A stretch of DNA of 64,000 bases. Origin: Janibacter sp. Soil728. GTDB lineage: Bacteria; Actinomycetota; Actinomycetes; Actinomycetales; Dermatophilaceae. Shown in pieces: positions 38,187-46,562 of this stretch; within the stretch, counting starts at the first letter, position 1; each line of letters begins with the position of its first letter. The translations under genes and the position numbers were made by a program. The notes beneath the pieces were generated by a model. That model ran no database searches, was not told where the DNA came from, and saw nothing but the letters and a program-made list of their open reading frames with translations. The stretch spans positions 124,001 to 188,000 of the forward strand of contig NZ_LMRZ01000003.1 of assembly GCF_001428305.1 (NCBI RefSeq), written 5' to 3'.

Positions 38187-39352
38187 GCCACCGCGACTGG
38201 CGCAGCGACGAGCTGCGCGCCCTGCGAGCCACGACGACCCGGCTCGTCACCCGCGAGGTCCTGCCCCACCAGGACGAGTGGGAGGCAGCGGGTGAGATCC
38301 CCCGCGAGCTGCACCGCACGGCCGGCGACCTCGGCCTCATCGGCGTCGGTTTCCCCGAGTCCGCGGGTGGAGGCGGCGCCGGGCAACGGGCCGCCGTCAC
38401 CGTCACCGAGGCCTTCCACGAGGCGGGCGGCGCGGGCGGCGTCTACGCCTCCCTCTTCACCGCCGGCATCGCCTGCCCGCACATCGTCACCGCGGGCGAC
38501 CGGGACCAGATCGACCGCTGGGTGGCCCCGGCGCTGGCCGGCGAGATGATCGGCGCCCTCGGCATCACCGAGCCCGACGGCGGGTCGGACGTCGGCCACC
38601 TGCGCACGACCGCACGAAGGGAGGGCGACGAGTACGTCGTCAACGGCACCAAGACGTACATCACGTCGGGAGCCCGTGCGGACTTCGTCACGACCGCGGT
38701 GCGCACCGGGGGTGGCGACAGCCCCGGCGCCCGTGGCCTGTCGCTCCTCGTCGTCGAGACCGACACCCCCGGCTTCGCGGTCACCCGCAGGCTCGACAAG
38801 ATGGGCTGGCGCTCCTCCGACACCGCGGAGCTGTCCTTCACCGATGTCCGCGTCCCGACCAGCCACCTCGTCGGCCCGGAGAACGCCGGCTTCCTGCTCA
38901 TCGGGAGCGCCTTCCTCACCGAGCGCATCGCCATCGCCGCGCAGGCCTACTCGCAGGCGCAGCGCTGCCTCGACCTGGCGACGCAGTGGTGCCGGGACCG
39001 GCGCACCTTCGGCGAGCCACTCATCTCCCGGCAGGGGGTGCAGACGACCCTCGTCGAGATGACCTCGCGCATCGACGTCGCCCGCACCTACACGCGAGCC
39101 CTCGTCGACCGCTTCGACGACGGCGAGCCGCTCCAGGACCTCATCCCGGCGGTGTGCTTCGCCAAGAACACCGCGACACAGGCCGGCGAGTGGGTCACCC
39201 ACCAGGCGGTCCAGCTCTTCGGCGGGATGGGCTGCATGACCGAGTGCGAGGTGGAGCGGCAGTACCGCGACATGCGCATCCTGGGCATCGGCGGGGGCAC
39301 CGTCGAGATCCTCAATCAGATGGCCGCACGACGACTGGGACTGGTGGCATGA
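38183..39352 (+). CDS. acyl-CoA dehydrogenase
   Basis: 389-aa flavoprotein with the family segments ITEPDGGSDVGHLRT, GTKTYITSGARADFV and LFGGMGCMTECEVERQYRDMR. Cluster members suggest citronellyl- or isovaleryl-type substrates. It is distinct from the one at 34443-35588 (segments differ at many positions), so the cluster has two dehydrogenases for two chain stages. Four-base overlaps couple it to atuA and to the carboxylase beta subunit. Confidence 0.88.
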   Translation: MSHRDWRSDELRALRATTTRLVTREVLPHQDEWEAAGEIPRELHRTAGDLGLIGVGFPESAGGGGAGQRAAVTVTEAFHEAGGAGGVYASLFTAGIACPHIVTAGDRDQIDRWVAPALAGEMIGALGITEPDGGSDVGHLRTTARREGDEYVVNGTKTYITSGARADFVTTAVRTGGGDSPGARGLSLLVVETDTPGFAVTRRLDKMGWRSSDTAELSFTDVRVPTSHLVGPENAGFLLIGSAFLTERIAIAAQAYSQAQRCLDLATQWCRDRRTFGEPLISRQGVQTTLVEMTSRIDVARTYTRALVDRFDDGEPLQDLIPAVCFAKNTATQAGEWVTHQAVQLFGGMGCMTECEVERQYRDMRILGIGGGTVEILNQMAARRLGLVA

Positions 39353-40947
39353 CGATCCTGAGCAGCACGCTCGACCCGAGCACACCCCAGGCACAGGCTG
39401 CGGCGGAGGCGATGCTCGTCTCCTTGGCCGAGATCGGGGTCGAGGTCGCCAAGGCCGTCGCCGGTGGCGGTGAGAAGTACACGACCCGCCACCACGACCG
39501 CGGCAAGCTCACCGCCCGCGAACGCATCGAGCTGCTGCTCGACCTGGAGTCACCCTTCCTCGAGCTCGCCCCCCTGGCCGGCTACGGGTCGAGCTTCACC
39601 GTCGGCGGCTCCGTGGTGGCCGGCATCGGCCTCGTCTGCGGCGTGGAGTGCCTCCTCGTCGCGAACGACCCCACGGTCAAGGGCGGGGCGAGCAACCCGT
39701 GGACGGTGAAGAAGACGCTGCGGATGCACGAGGTCGCGCTGGCCAACCGGCTCCCGGTGATCTCACTCGTGGAGTCAGGCGGCGCGGACCTGCCGACGCA
39801 GAAGGACATCTTCATCCCCGGCGGTGCGATCTTCCGCAATCTCACCCGACTCTCGCGCGAGGGCATCCCGACGATCGCGCTCGTCTTCGGCAACTCCACC
39901 GCCGGTGGCGCCTACCTGCCGGGGCTCAGCGACCACGTCGTGATGATCGAGGAGCAGTCCAAGGTCTTCCTCGCCGGCCCTCCCCTGGTCAAGGCGGCCA
40001 CCGGCGAGGAGTCGGACGACGAGTCGCTCGGTGGCGCCGACATGCACGCGCGCATCTCGGGACTCGCCGACCACTTCGCCCGCGACGAGCAGGACGCGAT
40101 CCGCATCGGTCGTGGCATCGTCACCCGGCTGAACCACCGCAAGGCGAGCGGTCCCGTGACCACGCAGCCCAAGGCCCCCCGCTACCCGGCCGACGAGCTG
40201 CTGAGCATCGTCCCGCCCGACCTGAGGTCCCCCTTCGACCCGCGCGAGGTCATCGCCCGGATCGTCGACGACAGCGACTTCGACGAGTTCAAGCCGCTCT
40301 ACGGCAGCTCGCTGGTGACGGGGTGGGCCCAGCTGCACGGCTTCCCCGTCGGGATCCTCGCCAATGCCCGCGGCGTGCTCTTCAGCGAGGAGTCGCAGAA
40401 GGCCACCCAGTTCATCCAGCTGGCCAACCGCTCCAACACCCCGCTGCTCTTCCTGCACAACACGACCGGCTACATGGTCGGCAAGGACTACGAGCAGGGC
40501 GGCATCATCAAGCACGGGTCGATGATGATCAACGCGGTGTCCAACTCCACCGTCCCCCACATCTCGGTGCTCCTGGGCAACTCCTACGGGGCCGGCCACT
40601 ACGGGATGTGCGGGCGCGCCTATGACCCGCGGTTCGTCTTCACCTGGCCGTCCGCGCGCTCGTCCGTCATGGGAGCGACCCAGCTGGCCGACGTCGCCTA
40701 CTCGGTGTCCAGGGCGTCGGCGCTCTCGCAGGGCAAGCCCTTCGACGAGGACGGCGCCCAGGCCATGCACGCCTACATCGAGGGTCAGATCGGCGCCGAG
40801 GCGATGCCGATGGTCCTGTCCGGTCTCGTCTACGACGACGGGATCATCGACCCCCGCGACACCCGCGACGTCCTCGGGATCGCCCTGTCCGCCGTCCACA
40901 CCGCACCGATCGAGGGCACGTCGTCCTTCGGCGTCTTCCGGATGTGA
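39349..40947 (+). CDS. acyl-CoA carboxylase beta (carboxyltransferase) subunit
   Basis: 532-aa carboxyltransferase with the crotonase-fold halves: acyl-CoA and biotin sites around GNSTAGGAYLPGLSDHVVM (about residue 184) and GNSYGAGHYGMCGRAYDPRF (about residue 408). The TQKDIFIPGGAIFRN segment resembles methylcrotonyl- and geranyl-CoA carboxylases (MccB, AtuC). With the next gene it forms the carboxylase. Geranyl-CoA versus methylcrotonyl-CoA cannot be settled; the atuA context favours the former. Confidence 0.85.
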   Translation: MTILSSTLDPSTPQAQAAAEAMLVSLAEIGVEVAKAVAGGGEKYTTRHHDRGKLTARERIELLLDLESPFLELAPLAGYGSSFTVGGSVVAGIGLVCGVECLLVANDPTVKGGASNPWTVKKTLRMHEVALANRLPVISLVESGGADLPTQKDIFIPGGAIFRNLTRLSREGIPTIALVFGNSTAGGAYLPGLSDHVVMIEEQSKVFLAGPPLVKAATGEESDDESLGGADMHARISGLADHFARDEQDAIRIGRGIVTRLNHRKASGPVTTQPKAPRYPADELLSIVPPDLRSPFDPREVIARIVDDSDFDEFKPLYGSSLVTGWAQLHGFPVGILANARGVLFSEESQKATQFIQLANRSNTPLLFLHNTTGYMVGKDYEQGGIIKHGSMMINAVSNSTVPHISVLLGNSYGAGHYGMCGRAYDPRFVFTWPSARSSVMGATQLADVAYSVSRASALSQGKPFDEDGAQAMHAYIEGQIGAEAMPMVLSGLVYDDGIIDPRDTRDVLGIALSAVHTAPIEGTSSFGVFRM

Positions 40948-40957
40948 GGAGCACACC

Positions 40958-43006
40958 GTGAACCAGCTCTCCCCCCACAGCTCCACCACCGCCATCCGCT
41001 CGGTCCTCGTGGCCAACCGTGGCGAGATCGCCCGCCGTGTCTTCGCCACCTGCCGCACCCGCGGGATCGCCACCGTCGCCGTCTTCTCCGACGCGGACGT
41101 CGACAGCCCGCACGTGCACGAGGCCGACGCAGCCGTCCACCTGCCGGGCAGCTCCCCCACCGACACCTACCTGCGCGCCGACCTCGTCGTCGAGGCCGCC
41201 CTGCGGGCCGGGGCCGACGCCGTCCACCCCGGGTACGGCTTCCTGTCGGAGAACGCGGACTTCGCCGAGCAGGTCATCGCCGCGGGGCTGACCTGGATCG
41301 GGCCGGACCCGTTGGCCATCAGGGTGATGGGCAGCAAGGTGGAGTCGAAGCAGCGGATGGCCGACGCCGGCGTCCCGGTGCTGGAGCGGATCGCCCCCGA
41401 GGCGGTCACGCAGGAGCAGCTGCCGGTCCTCGTCAAGGCCTCCTCCGGTGGTGGCGGCCGGGGCATGAGGGTCGTGCGCAGCCTGGCCGAGGTCGACGAG
41501 GCGGTGGCCTCCGCATCTCGCGAGGCCGCGTCCGCCTTCGGCGACCCCACGGTCTTCGTCGAGCGCTACCTCGAGGCCGGGCACCACGTCGAGGTCCAGG
41601 TGATGGCCGACGCGCACGGCACCGTGTGGGCGCTCGGCGAGCGCGAGTGCTCGCTGCAGCGGCGCCACCAGAAGGTCATCGAGGAGGCCCCCTCCCCCCT
41701 CGTCGACCACGTCGGCGCAGGCATGCGCGAGCGCCTCCTGTCGGCCGGGCGCGACGCCGCCGCGGCCGTCGGGTACCGCGGCGCCGGCACCGTGGAGTTC
41801 CTCGCGCTGCCCGACGGCTCCCTCTTCTTCCTCGAGATGAACACGCGCCTGCAGGTGGAGCACCCGGTCACCGAGTCGGTCACGGGCACCGACCTCGTCG
41901 CCTTGCAGATCGATGTGGCCGAAGGGAGGTCCCTCCCCTCCCAGGAGCCCGTCACCCGGGGGTGGTCGATCGAGGCCCGCCTCTACGCGGAGGACCCCGC
42001 CGACGACTGGCGTCCGCAGACGGGCAGCATCGTCACGCTCGACGTGCCCGGGGTCGTGACGCGGTTCGAGGTGGCGCCGGAGCACGGCATCCGCCTGGAC
42101 TCGGGCGTCGAGGCCGGATCGGTCGTCGGGACCCACTACGACGCGATGCTCGCCAAGGTGGTCTCCCACGCGCCCACCCGTGAGGAGGCAGCCCGCGAGC
42201 TCGCGGCAGCCCTGCGGCACAGCAAGATCCACGGCATCACGACCAACCGTGACCTGCTCGTGGCGAGCCTGGTCGACCCAGAGTTCCTCGCGGGCACGGC
42301 GGACACCGGCTTCTACGACCGCCACGGTCCTCAGGAGCTGACGCAGGACGCTGCTCTCTCCCCCGACCTGGCCGCACTCGTCGCCGCCCTGTCCGACGGC
42401 GCACGCCAGGTCGCGCGTCGCCCCGCCCTCGGGTCGGTGGGCAGCGGCTACCGCAACGTGCCGTCGTCCTTCCAGCGACGCACCTTCGCGTACGGGGAGC
42501 ACAAGGTGCTCGTCGGCCACCGGGTCGGGCGCGGCGGGCTCGAGCTGGAGTCACCCCCTTCGTCCGTGGACCGGGTTGCCCTGGTCGAGGCGACGCCGGA
42601 GGACGTCGTGCTCGACCTCGACGGGGTCCGGCGTCGCTTCGCCGTCGCGTGGCTCCCCGGGGACGAGGAGCTGGTCGTCGTCGACTCCCCGCTCGGCTCG
42701 CGGACGCTGCGGCTGCTGCCGCGGTACGTGGACCCGGCCGCCCGGGCCCCGGCCGGCGCGCTCGTGGCGCCGATGCCGGGCACGATCATCGCCGTCCACG
42801 TCGCCGAGGGGGACCTCGTCGAGGCCGGGGCGGCGATGCTCACGCTCGAGGCGATGAAGATGGAGCACACGATCACCGCACCGGCGCCCGGTACCGTCGC
42901 CCACGTGGCGGCCGTGGTCGGCCAGCAGGTCGACCAGGGGGCCACTCTCGCCGTCGTCAGCGACGAGACCACGCCCGACAACGACGAGAGGGATGCCGCA
43001 CGATGA
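40958..43006 (+). CDS. acyl-CoA carboxylase alpha subunit (biotin carboxylase and carrier)
   Basis: 682 aa: biotin carboxylase N-terminal (VLVANRGEIARRVF), ATP-grasp with KASSGGGGRGMR, then a BT-type domain and a C-terminal biotin carrier with EAMKMEH, the biotinyl Lys at 634. It carboxylates the biotin used by the beta subunit. GTG 40958 has GAGGAG nine bases upstream. It couples to the enoyl-CoA hydratase by an ATGA overlap. Confidence 0.9.
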   Translation: MNQLSPHSSTTAIRSVLVANRGEIARRVFATCRTRGIATVAVFSDADVDSPHVHEADAAVHLPGSSPTDTYLRADLVVEAALRAGADAVHPGYGFLSENADFAEQVIAAGLTWIGPDPLAIRVMGSKVESKQRMADAGVPVLERIAPEAVTQEQLPVLVKASSGGGGRGMRVVRSLAEVDEAVASASREAASAFGDPTVFVERYLEAGHHVEVQVMADAHGTVWALGERECSLQRRHQKVIEEAPSPLVDHVGAGMRERLLSAGRDAAAAVGYRGAGTVEFLALPDGSLFFLEMNTRLQVEHPVTESVTGTDLVALQIDVAEGRSLPSQEPVTRGWSIEARLYAEDPADDWRPQTGSIVTLDVPGVVTRFEVAPEHGIRLDSGVEAGSVVGTHYDAMLAKVVSHAPTREEAARELAAALRHSKIHGITTNRDLLVASLVDPEFLAGTADTGFYDRHGPQELTQDAALSPDLAALVAALSDGARQVARRPALGSVGSGYRNVPSSFQRRTFAYGEHKVLVGHRVGRGGLELESPPSSVDRVALVEATPEDVVLDLDGVRRRFAVAWLPGDEELVVVDSPLGSRTLRLLPRYVDPAARAPAGALVAPMPGTIIAVHVAEGDLVEAGAAMLTLEAMKMEHTITAPAPGTVAHVAAVVGQQVDQGATLAVVSDETTPDNDERDAAR

Positions 43007-43791
43007 GCGCACCACAGGGACCCCGTACCAGGACCGAGACCACCGCTGGGGTCCTCACGATCACCCTCGACTCGCCGCACAACCGCAATGCGCTGTCCGA
43101 CCAGCTCGTCAGCGAGGTGCTCGAGGGGCTGGCCGCTGCCGCGGGCGACGAGGACGTGCGCTGCGTCGTGCTCACGCACACCGGCAACACCTTCTGCGCC
43201 GGCGCCGACCTTTCCGAGGCCCGCGGCAACACGGCCGGGGACCCCGCCAAGGAGCGCGCCGACCAGCTCGTCGACCTGCTCCGCGCGATCGTCGCCCTGC
43301 CCAAGCCGGTCATCGGCCGGATCGACGGGCACGTGCGCGCGGGTGGGATGGGTCTGGTCGGTGCGTGCGACATCGTCATCGCGAGCGAGGCGTCGACCTA
43401 TGCCCTCACCGAGTCCCGCCTGGGGCTCGCCGCGTCGGTGATCTCCCTGACCGTCCTCCCGCGGCTCGACCCGCGCGCGGCGTCGCGGTGGTTCCTCACC
43501 GGGTCGAGGTTCGACGTCATCGAGGCTGCTCGCACCGGTCTGGTCACGCAGGCCGTGGCCGGGAGCGACGAGCTCGACGAGGCCGTCGCCCGGGTCACCC
43601 GTGACTTCGGCTCGTGCTCGCCGCAAGGACTGCGCGAGACCAAGGCGCTGGTCACCCACGAGGTCCTCGCCCACATCGACGCCCACCGCGAGCGCGTCGC
43701 CACGCAGTCCGCACGACTCTTCGTCAGCGAGGAGGCCCGCGAGGGGATGCTGTCCTTCATGGACAAGCGCGCCCCGCGGTGGGCCAGCTGA
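43003..43791 (+). CDS. enoyl-CoA hydratase (isohexenylglutaconyl-CoA or methylglutaconyl-CoA type)
   Basis: 262-aa crotonase-fold enzyme with the oxyanion turn FCAGADLSEAR and a second turn DGHVRAGGMGLVGACDIVIAS. It would hydrate the unsaturated product of the carboxylase to a hydroxyglutaryl-CoA that a lyase splits. No lyase gene is in the window. The stop is one base from the TetR start. Confidence 0.85.
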   Translation: MSAPQGPRTRTETTAGVLTITLDSPHNRNALSDQLVSEVLEGLAAAAGDEDVRCVVLTHTGNTFCAGADLSEARGNTAGDPAKERADQLVDLLRAIVALPKPVIGRIDGHVRAGGMGLVGACDIVIASEASTYALTESRLGLAASVISLTVLPRLDPRAASRWFLTGSRFDVIEAARTGLVTQAVAGSDELDEAVARVTRDFGSCSPQGLRETKALVTHEVLAHIDAHRERVATQSARLFVSEEAREGMLSFMDKRAPRWAS

Positions 43792-44405
43792 TGACCTCTG
43801 CACGGACGGTCAACGAGCCGAAGCAGGACCGCAGCCGGGTCACCCGGCAGCGGCTCCTCGAGGCGACCGTCCGCTGCCTCGCCGAGCGCGGGTGGGCCGA
43901 CGCCACCGTGTCGGTCATCGCTGCCGAGGCCGGGATCAGCCGCGGCGCGCTCCAGCACCACTTCCCCACGAGGGAGGCGCTCGTCGTCGCCGCGCTGGAG
44001 TACGTCTTCGAGGAGCGGCGGCGCCAGATCGAGGCGCTGCCCCCGCCCACGACGACCGGTGCTGCTCGCGTGCAGAGCGTGGTCGCCACCCTCATGGAGA
44101 CCTACAACGGCGAGCTCTTCCGTGCCGCCCTTCACGCGTGGACCGCGGCGGCGGCCGACGAACAGGTGCGCGAGGTCATCGCGCCGCTGGAGCGACGATT
44201 CGCCCGGTCGGTGCACGATCTCGCGGTCACCCACCTGGGTGTCGACGACAGCGACCCGCACGTGCGCACGCTCATCCAGGCCACCCTCGACCTCGGCCGG
44301 GGCCTGGCCCTGGCCGATCTGCTCACCGACGACTCCAAGAGGCGCCGACGCATCGTCGACACGTGGGCCCGGCTGCTCGCGACCGAGCTGGCCGGTCGCG
44401 GCTGA
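43791..44405 (+). CDS. TetR-family repressor of the acyl-CoA cluster
   Basis: 204-aa regulator with an N-terminal helix-turn-helix (SRVTRQRLLEATVRCLAERG to GISRGALQHHFPTREALV) and a mainly helical ligand domain. The ATG is one base off the hydratase stop. As the last gene of the operon it is placed to give feedback control at the palindrome 35621-35632. It converges with the peptidase gene with 12 bases between. Confidence 0.88.
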   Translation: MTSARTVNEPKQDRSRVTRQRLLEATVRCLAERGWADATVSVIAAEAGISRGALQHHFPTREALVVAALEYVFEERRRQIEALPPPTTTGAARVQSVVATLMETYNGELFRAALHAWTAAAADEQVREVIAPLERRFARSVHDLAVTHLGVDDSDPHVRTLIQATLDLGRGLALADLLTDDSKRRRRIVDTWARLLATELAGRG

Positions 44406-44417
44406 ACCACCACCCCG

Positions 44418-46562
44418 TCAGACGCGTTCGGTCGCGCCGAGCCGGTCGAGGACCCAGGCCCACTCCCAGGCGGTCTGCTCCCATGCGTCGTAGCGGCCCG
44501 AGCGACCACCGTGCCCGGCACTCATCTCGGTGCGCAGCAGGATCGGACGCTCAGCGTCGTGCGTGGTGACCTCGCGCAAGCGGGCCACCCACTTGGCCGG
44601 CTCGGTGAAGTAGACCCGGGTGTCGTGCAGCGAGGTCGTCGCGAGGACCGCGGGGTAGGCGACCTTCGCCACGTTTTCATAGGGGCTGTAGCCGCGCATG
44701 TAGGCGTAGACCTGCGGGTCCTCGAGCGGGTTGCCCCACTCCTCCCACTCGCCCACCGTCAGCGGCAGGTCGGGACGCAGGATCGTCGTCAGCGCGTCGA
44801 CGAAGGGCACCGCGGCGAGCACGGCCGCGAAGCGGTCCGGGGCGAGGTTGGTCGCCGCGCCGACGAGCAGACCGCCGGCGGACCCCCCTTCGGCAGCGAG
44901 GCGGTCACGCGCCACCCAACCGCTCTCGTGCAGGTGCTCGGCGGCCGCGACGAAGTCGGTGAAGGTGTTGCGCTTGGCCAGCATCTTGCCGTCGTCGTAC
45001 CAGTGCCGGCCCAGCTCACCGCCGCCGCGCACGTGCGCCACGGCGTAGACCAGGCCCCTGTCGAGCAGCGACAGACGCGCGATCGAGAAGTACGGGTCGA
45101 AGCTCATCTCGTAGCTGCCGTAGCCGTACAGCAGCCCCGGGTTGGTGCCGTCGGCGACGGTGCCGCGACGCATGACGAGCGAGACCGGGACCTGCGTGCC
45201 GTCCGGGGCCGTGGCCCAGGTGCGCTGCTGCTCGTAGTCGGCCAGGTCGACGCCCCCGAGCACGGGCTGGCGCTTGAGCACGGTGCGCTCCCCGGTCGCC
45301 ACGACGATGTCGAGGACGGAGCGCGGTGCCACCCACGACTCGTGGATGACGCGGATGCGGTCGGCGTCGGGGTCGGAGACCGGGCCGAGGGCGACGCTGT
45401 GCAGCGCGTCGTCGAAGCGCACCTCGGTGGGCAGGCCGTAGTCCGACCCGACGAAGGGGGTCGAGCGCTCGACCCGCGGCAGGATCCGCAGTGCGGGCAG
45501 CCCGTCGGCACGCAGCGAGAGCACCGCGAAGTCGTCGAAGGCGTCGATCCCGACGAAGCGTTCGCCCTCGGCGCGCTCGAGGAGGGGCTGCCACTGCTCG
45601 TGGCTGGTCGCGTCGAGCGGGGCCCAGGCGAGGTCGCCCTCGGGCTGGCGCTCGTTGTGCACGATGAGCAGGTGGTCGTCGGCCGGCTCGACGTCGTAGT
45701 CGATGCCCTCACGGCGAGGAGCGACGCAGCGCATCGGGCCCGTCGGGTCGTGGGCATCGATGAGGTGGATCTCGGAGGTGGTCTTGCTGCCCAGACCGAG
45801 CACGACCCAGCGCTCGTCGCGGCTGGCACCCAGACCCATCCAGAAGCGCTCGTCGTCCTCGCGGTGCACGAGCACGTCGGCCTCGCGGGCGGTGCCCACC
45901 TCGTGGCGCCACACCTCGTGCGGACGCCACGCGTCGTCGACCGCGATGTGGAAGAGGTGGTGGGCATCGTGGGAGAAGACCAGGCCGTAGCCGGCGCCGG
46001 TCACCGCCTCGTCGAGGACCTCGCGGGTGGCGATGTCCATGACGACGACATCGAAGCGCTCGTCACCGGTCACGTCGACCGCGTAGGCCATCCGTGAGTG
46101 GTCGGCGCTGATCTCGAAGCCCCCGAGGGAGAAGAACTCGTGTCCCTGCGCGAGCTCGTTGCCGTCGAGGAGCACCTGCTCCCCCGGCAGCGGCCGGGTG
46201 GGATCGAGCTCGGGGACGGCCGCGCGGTCGGTGAGCGGCGCACGGCACTGGATCGCGTACTGACTGCCCTCGACGGTGCGCGCGTAGTACCACCAGTCGT
46301 CGGCGGCCACGGGCACGCTGAGATCGGTCTCGAGGGTGCGCGCCTTGATCTCGTCGAAGAGCCGCTGGCGAAGGGGGGCCAGGTGCTCCGTCGTGGCGTC
46401 CGCGTAGGCATTTTCGGCCTCGAGGTGTGCGATGACCTCGGGGTCCTCGCCGTCGCGCAGCCACTCGTAGGGGTCAGCGACGTCCTCGCCGTGGTGGGTG
46501 CGCGTCCACGGCTTCTGGGCCGCGACGGGTGCAGTGAGGTCGGGTCCCTGTGCTGTGCTCAT
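44418..46562 (-). CDS. ptrB: oligopeptidase B-like S9 serine peptidase
   Basis: 714-aa prolyl-oligopeptidase family enzyme: an N-terminal seven-bladed propeller starts after the PYEWLRDGEDPEV segment, and the C-terminal alpha/beta hydrolase holds the catalytic Ser in EGGSAGGLLVG, Asp in TSLHDTRV and His in SAGHGGRSGR. It cleaves after basic residues in short peptides in the cytoplasm. ATG 46562 overlaps the dnaE stop by four bases (ATGA), an unusual partnership. Confidence 0.88.
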   Translation of the reverse strand: MSTAQGPDLTAPVAAQKPWTRTHHGEDVADPYEWLRDGEDPEVIAHLEAENAYADATTEHLAPLRQRLFDEIKARTLETDLSVPVAADDWWYYARTVEGSQYAIQCRAPLTDRAAVPELDPTRPLPGEQVLLDGNELAQGHEFFSLGGFEISADHSRMAYAVDVTGDERFDVVVMDIATREVLDEAVTGAGYGLVFSHDAHHLFHIAVDDAWRPHEVWRHEVGTAREADVLVHREDDERFWMGLGASRDERWVVLGLGSKTTSEIHLIDAHDPTGPMRCVAPRREGIDYDVEPADDHLLIVHNERQPEGDLAWAPLDATSHEQWQPLLERAEGERFVGIDAFDDFAVLSLRADGLPALRILPRVERSTPFVGSDYGLPTEVRFDDALHSVALGPVSDPDADRIRVIHESWVAPRSVLDIVVATGERTVLKRQPVLGGVDLADYEQQRTWATAPDGTQVPVSLVMRRGTVADGTNPGLLYGYGSYEMSFDPYFSIARLSLLDRGLVYAVAHVRGGGELGRHWYDDGKMLAKRNTFTDFVAAAEHLHESGWVARDRLAAEGGSAGGLLVGAATNLAPDRFAAVLAAVPFVDALTTILRPDLPLTVGEWEEWGNPLEDPQVYAYMRGYSPYENVAKVAYPAVLATTSLHDTRVYFTEPAKWVARLREVTTHDAERPILLRTEMSAGHGGRSGRYDAWEQTAWEWAWVLDRLGATERV

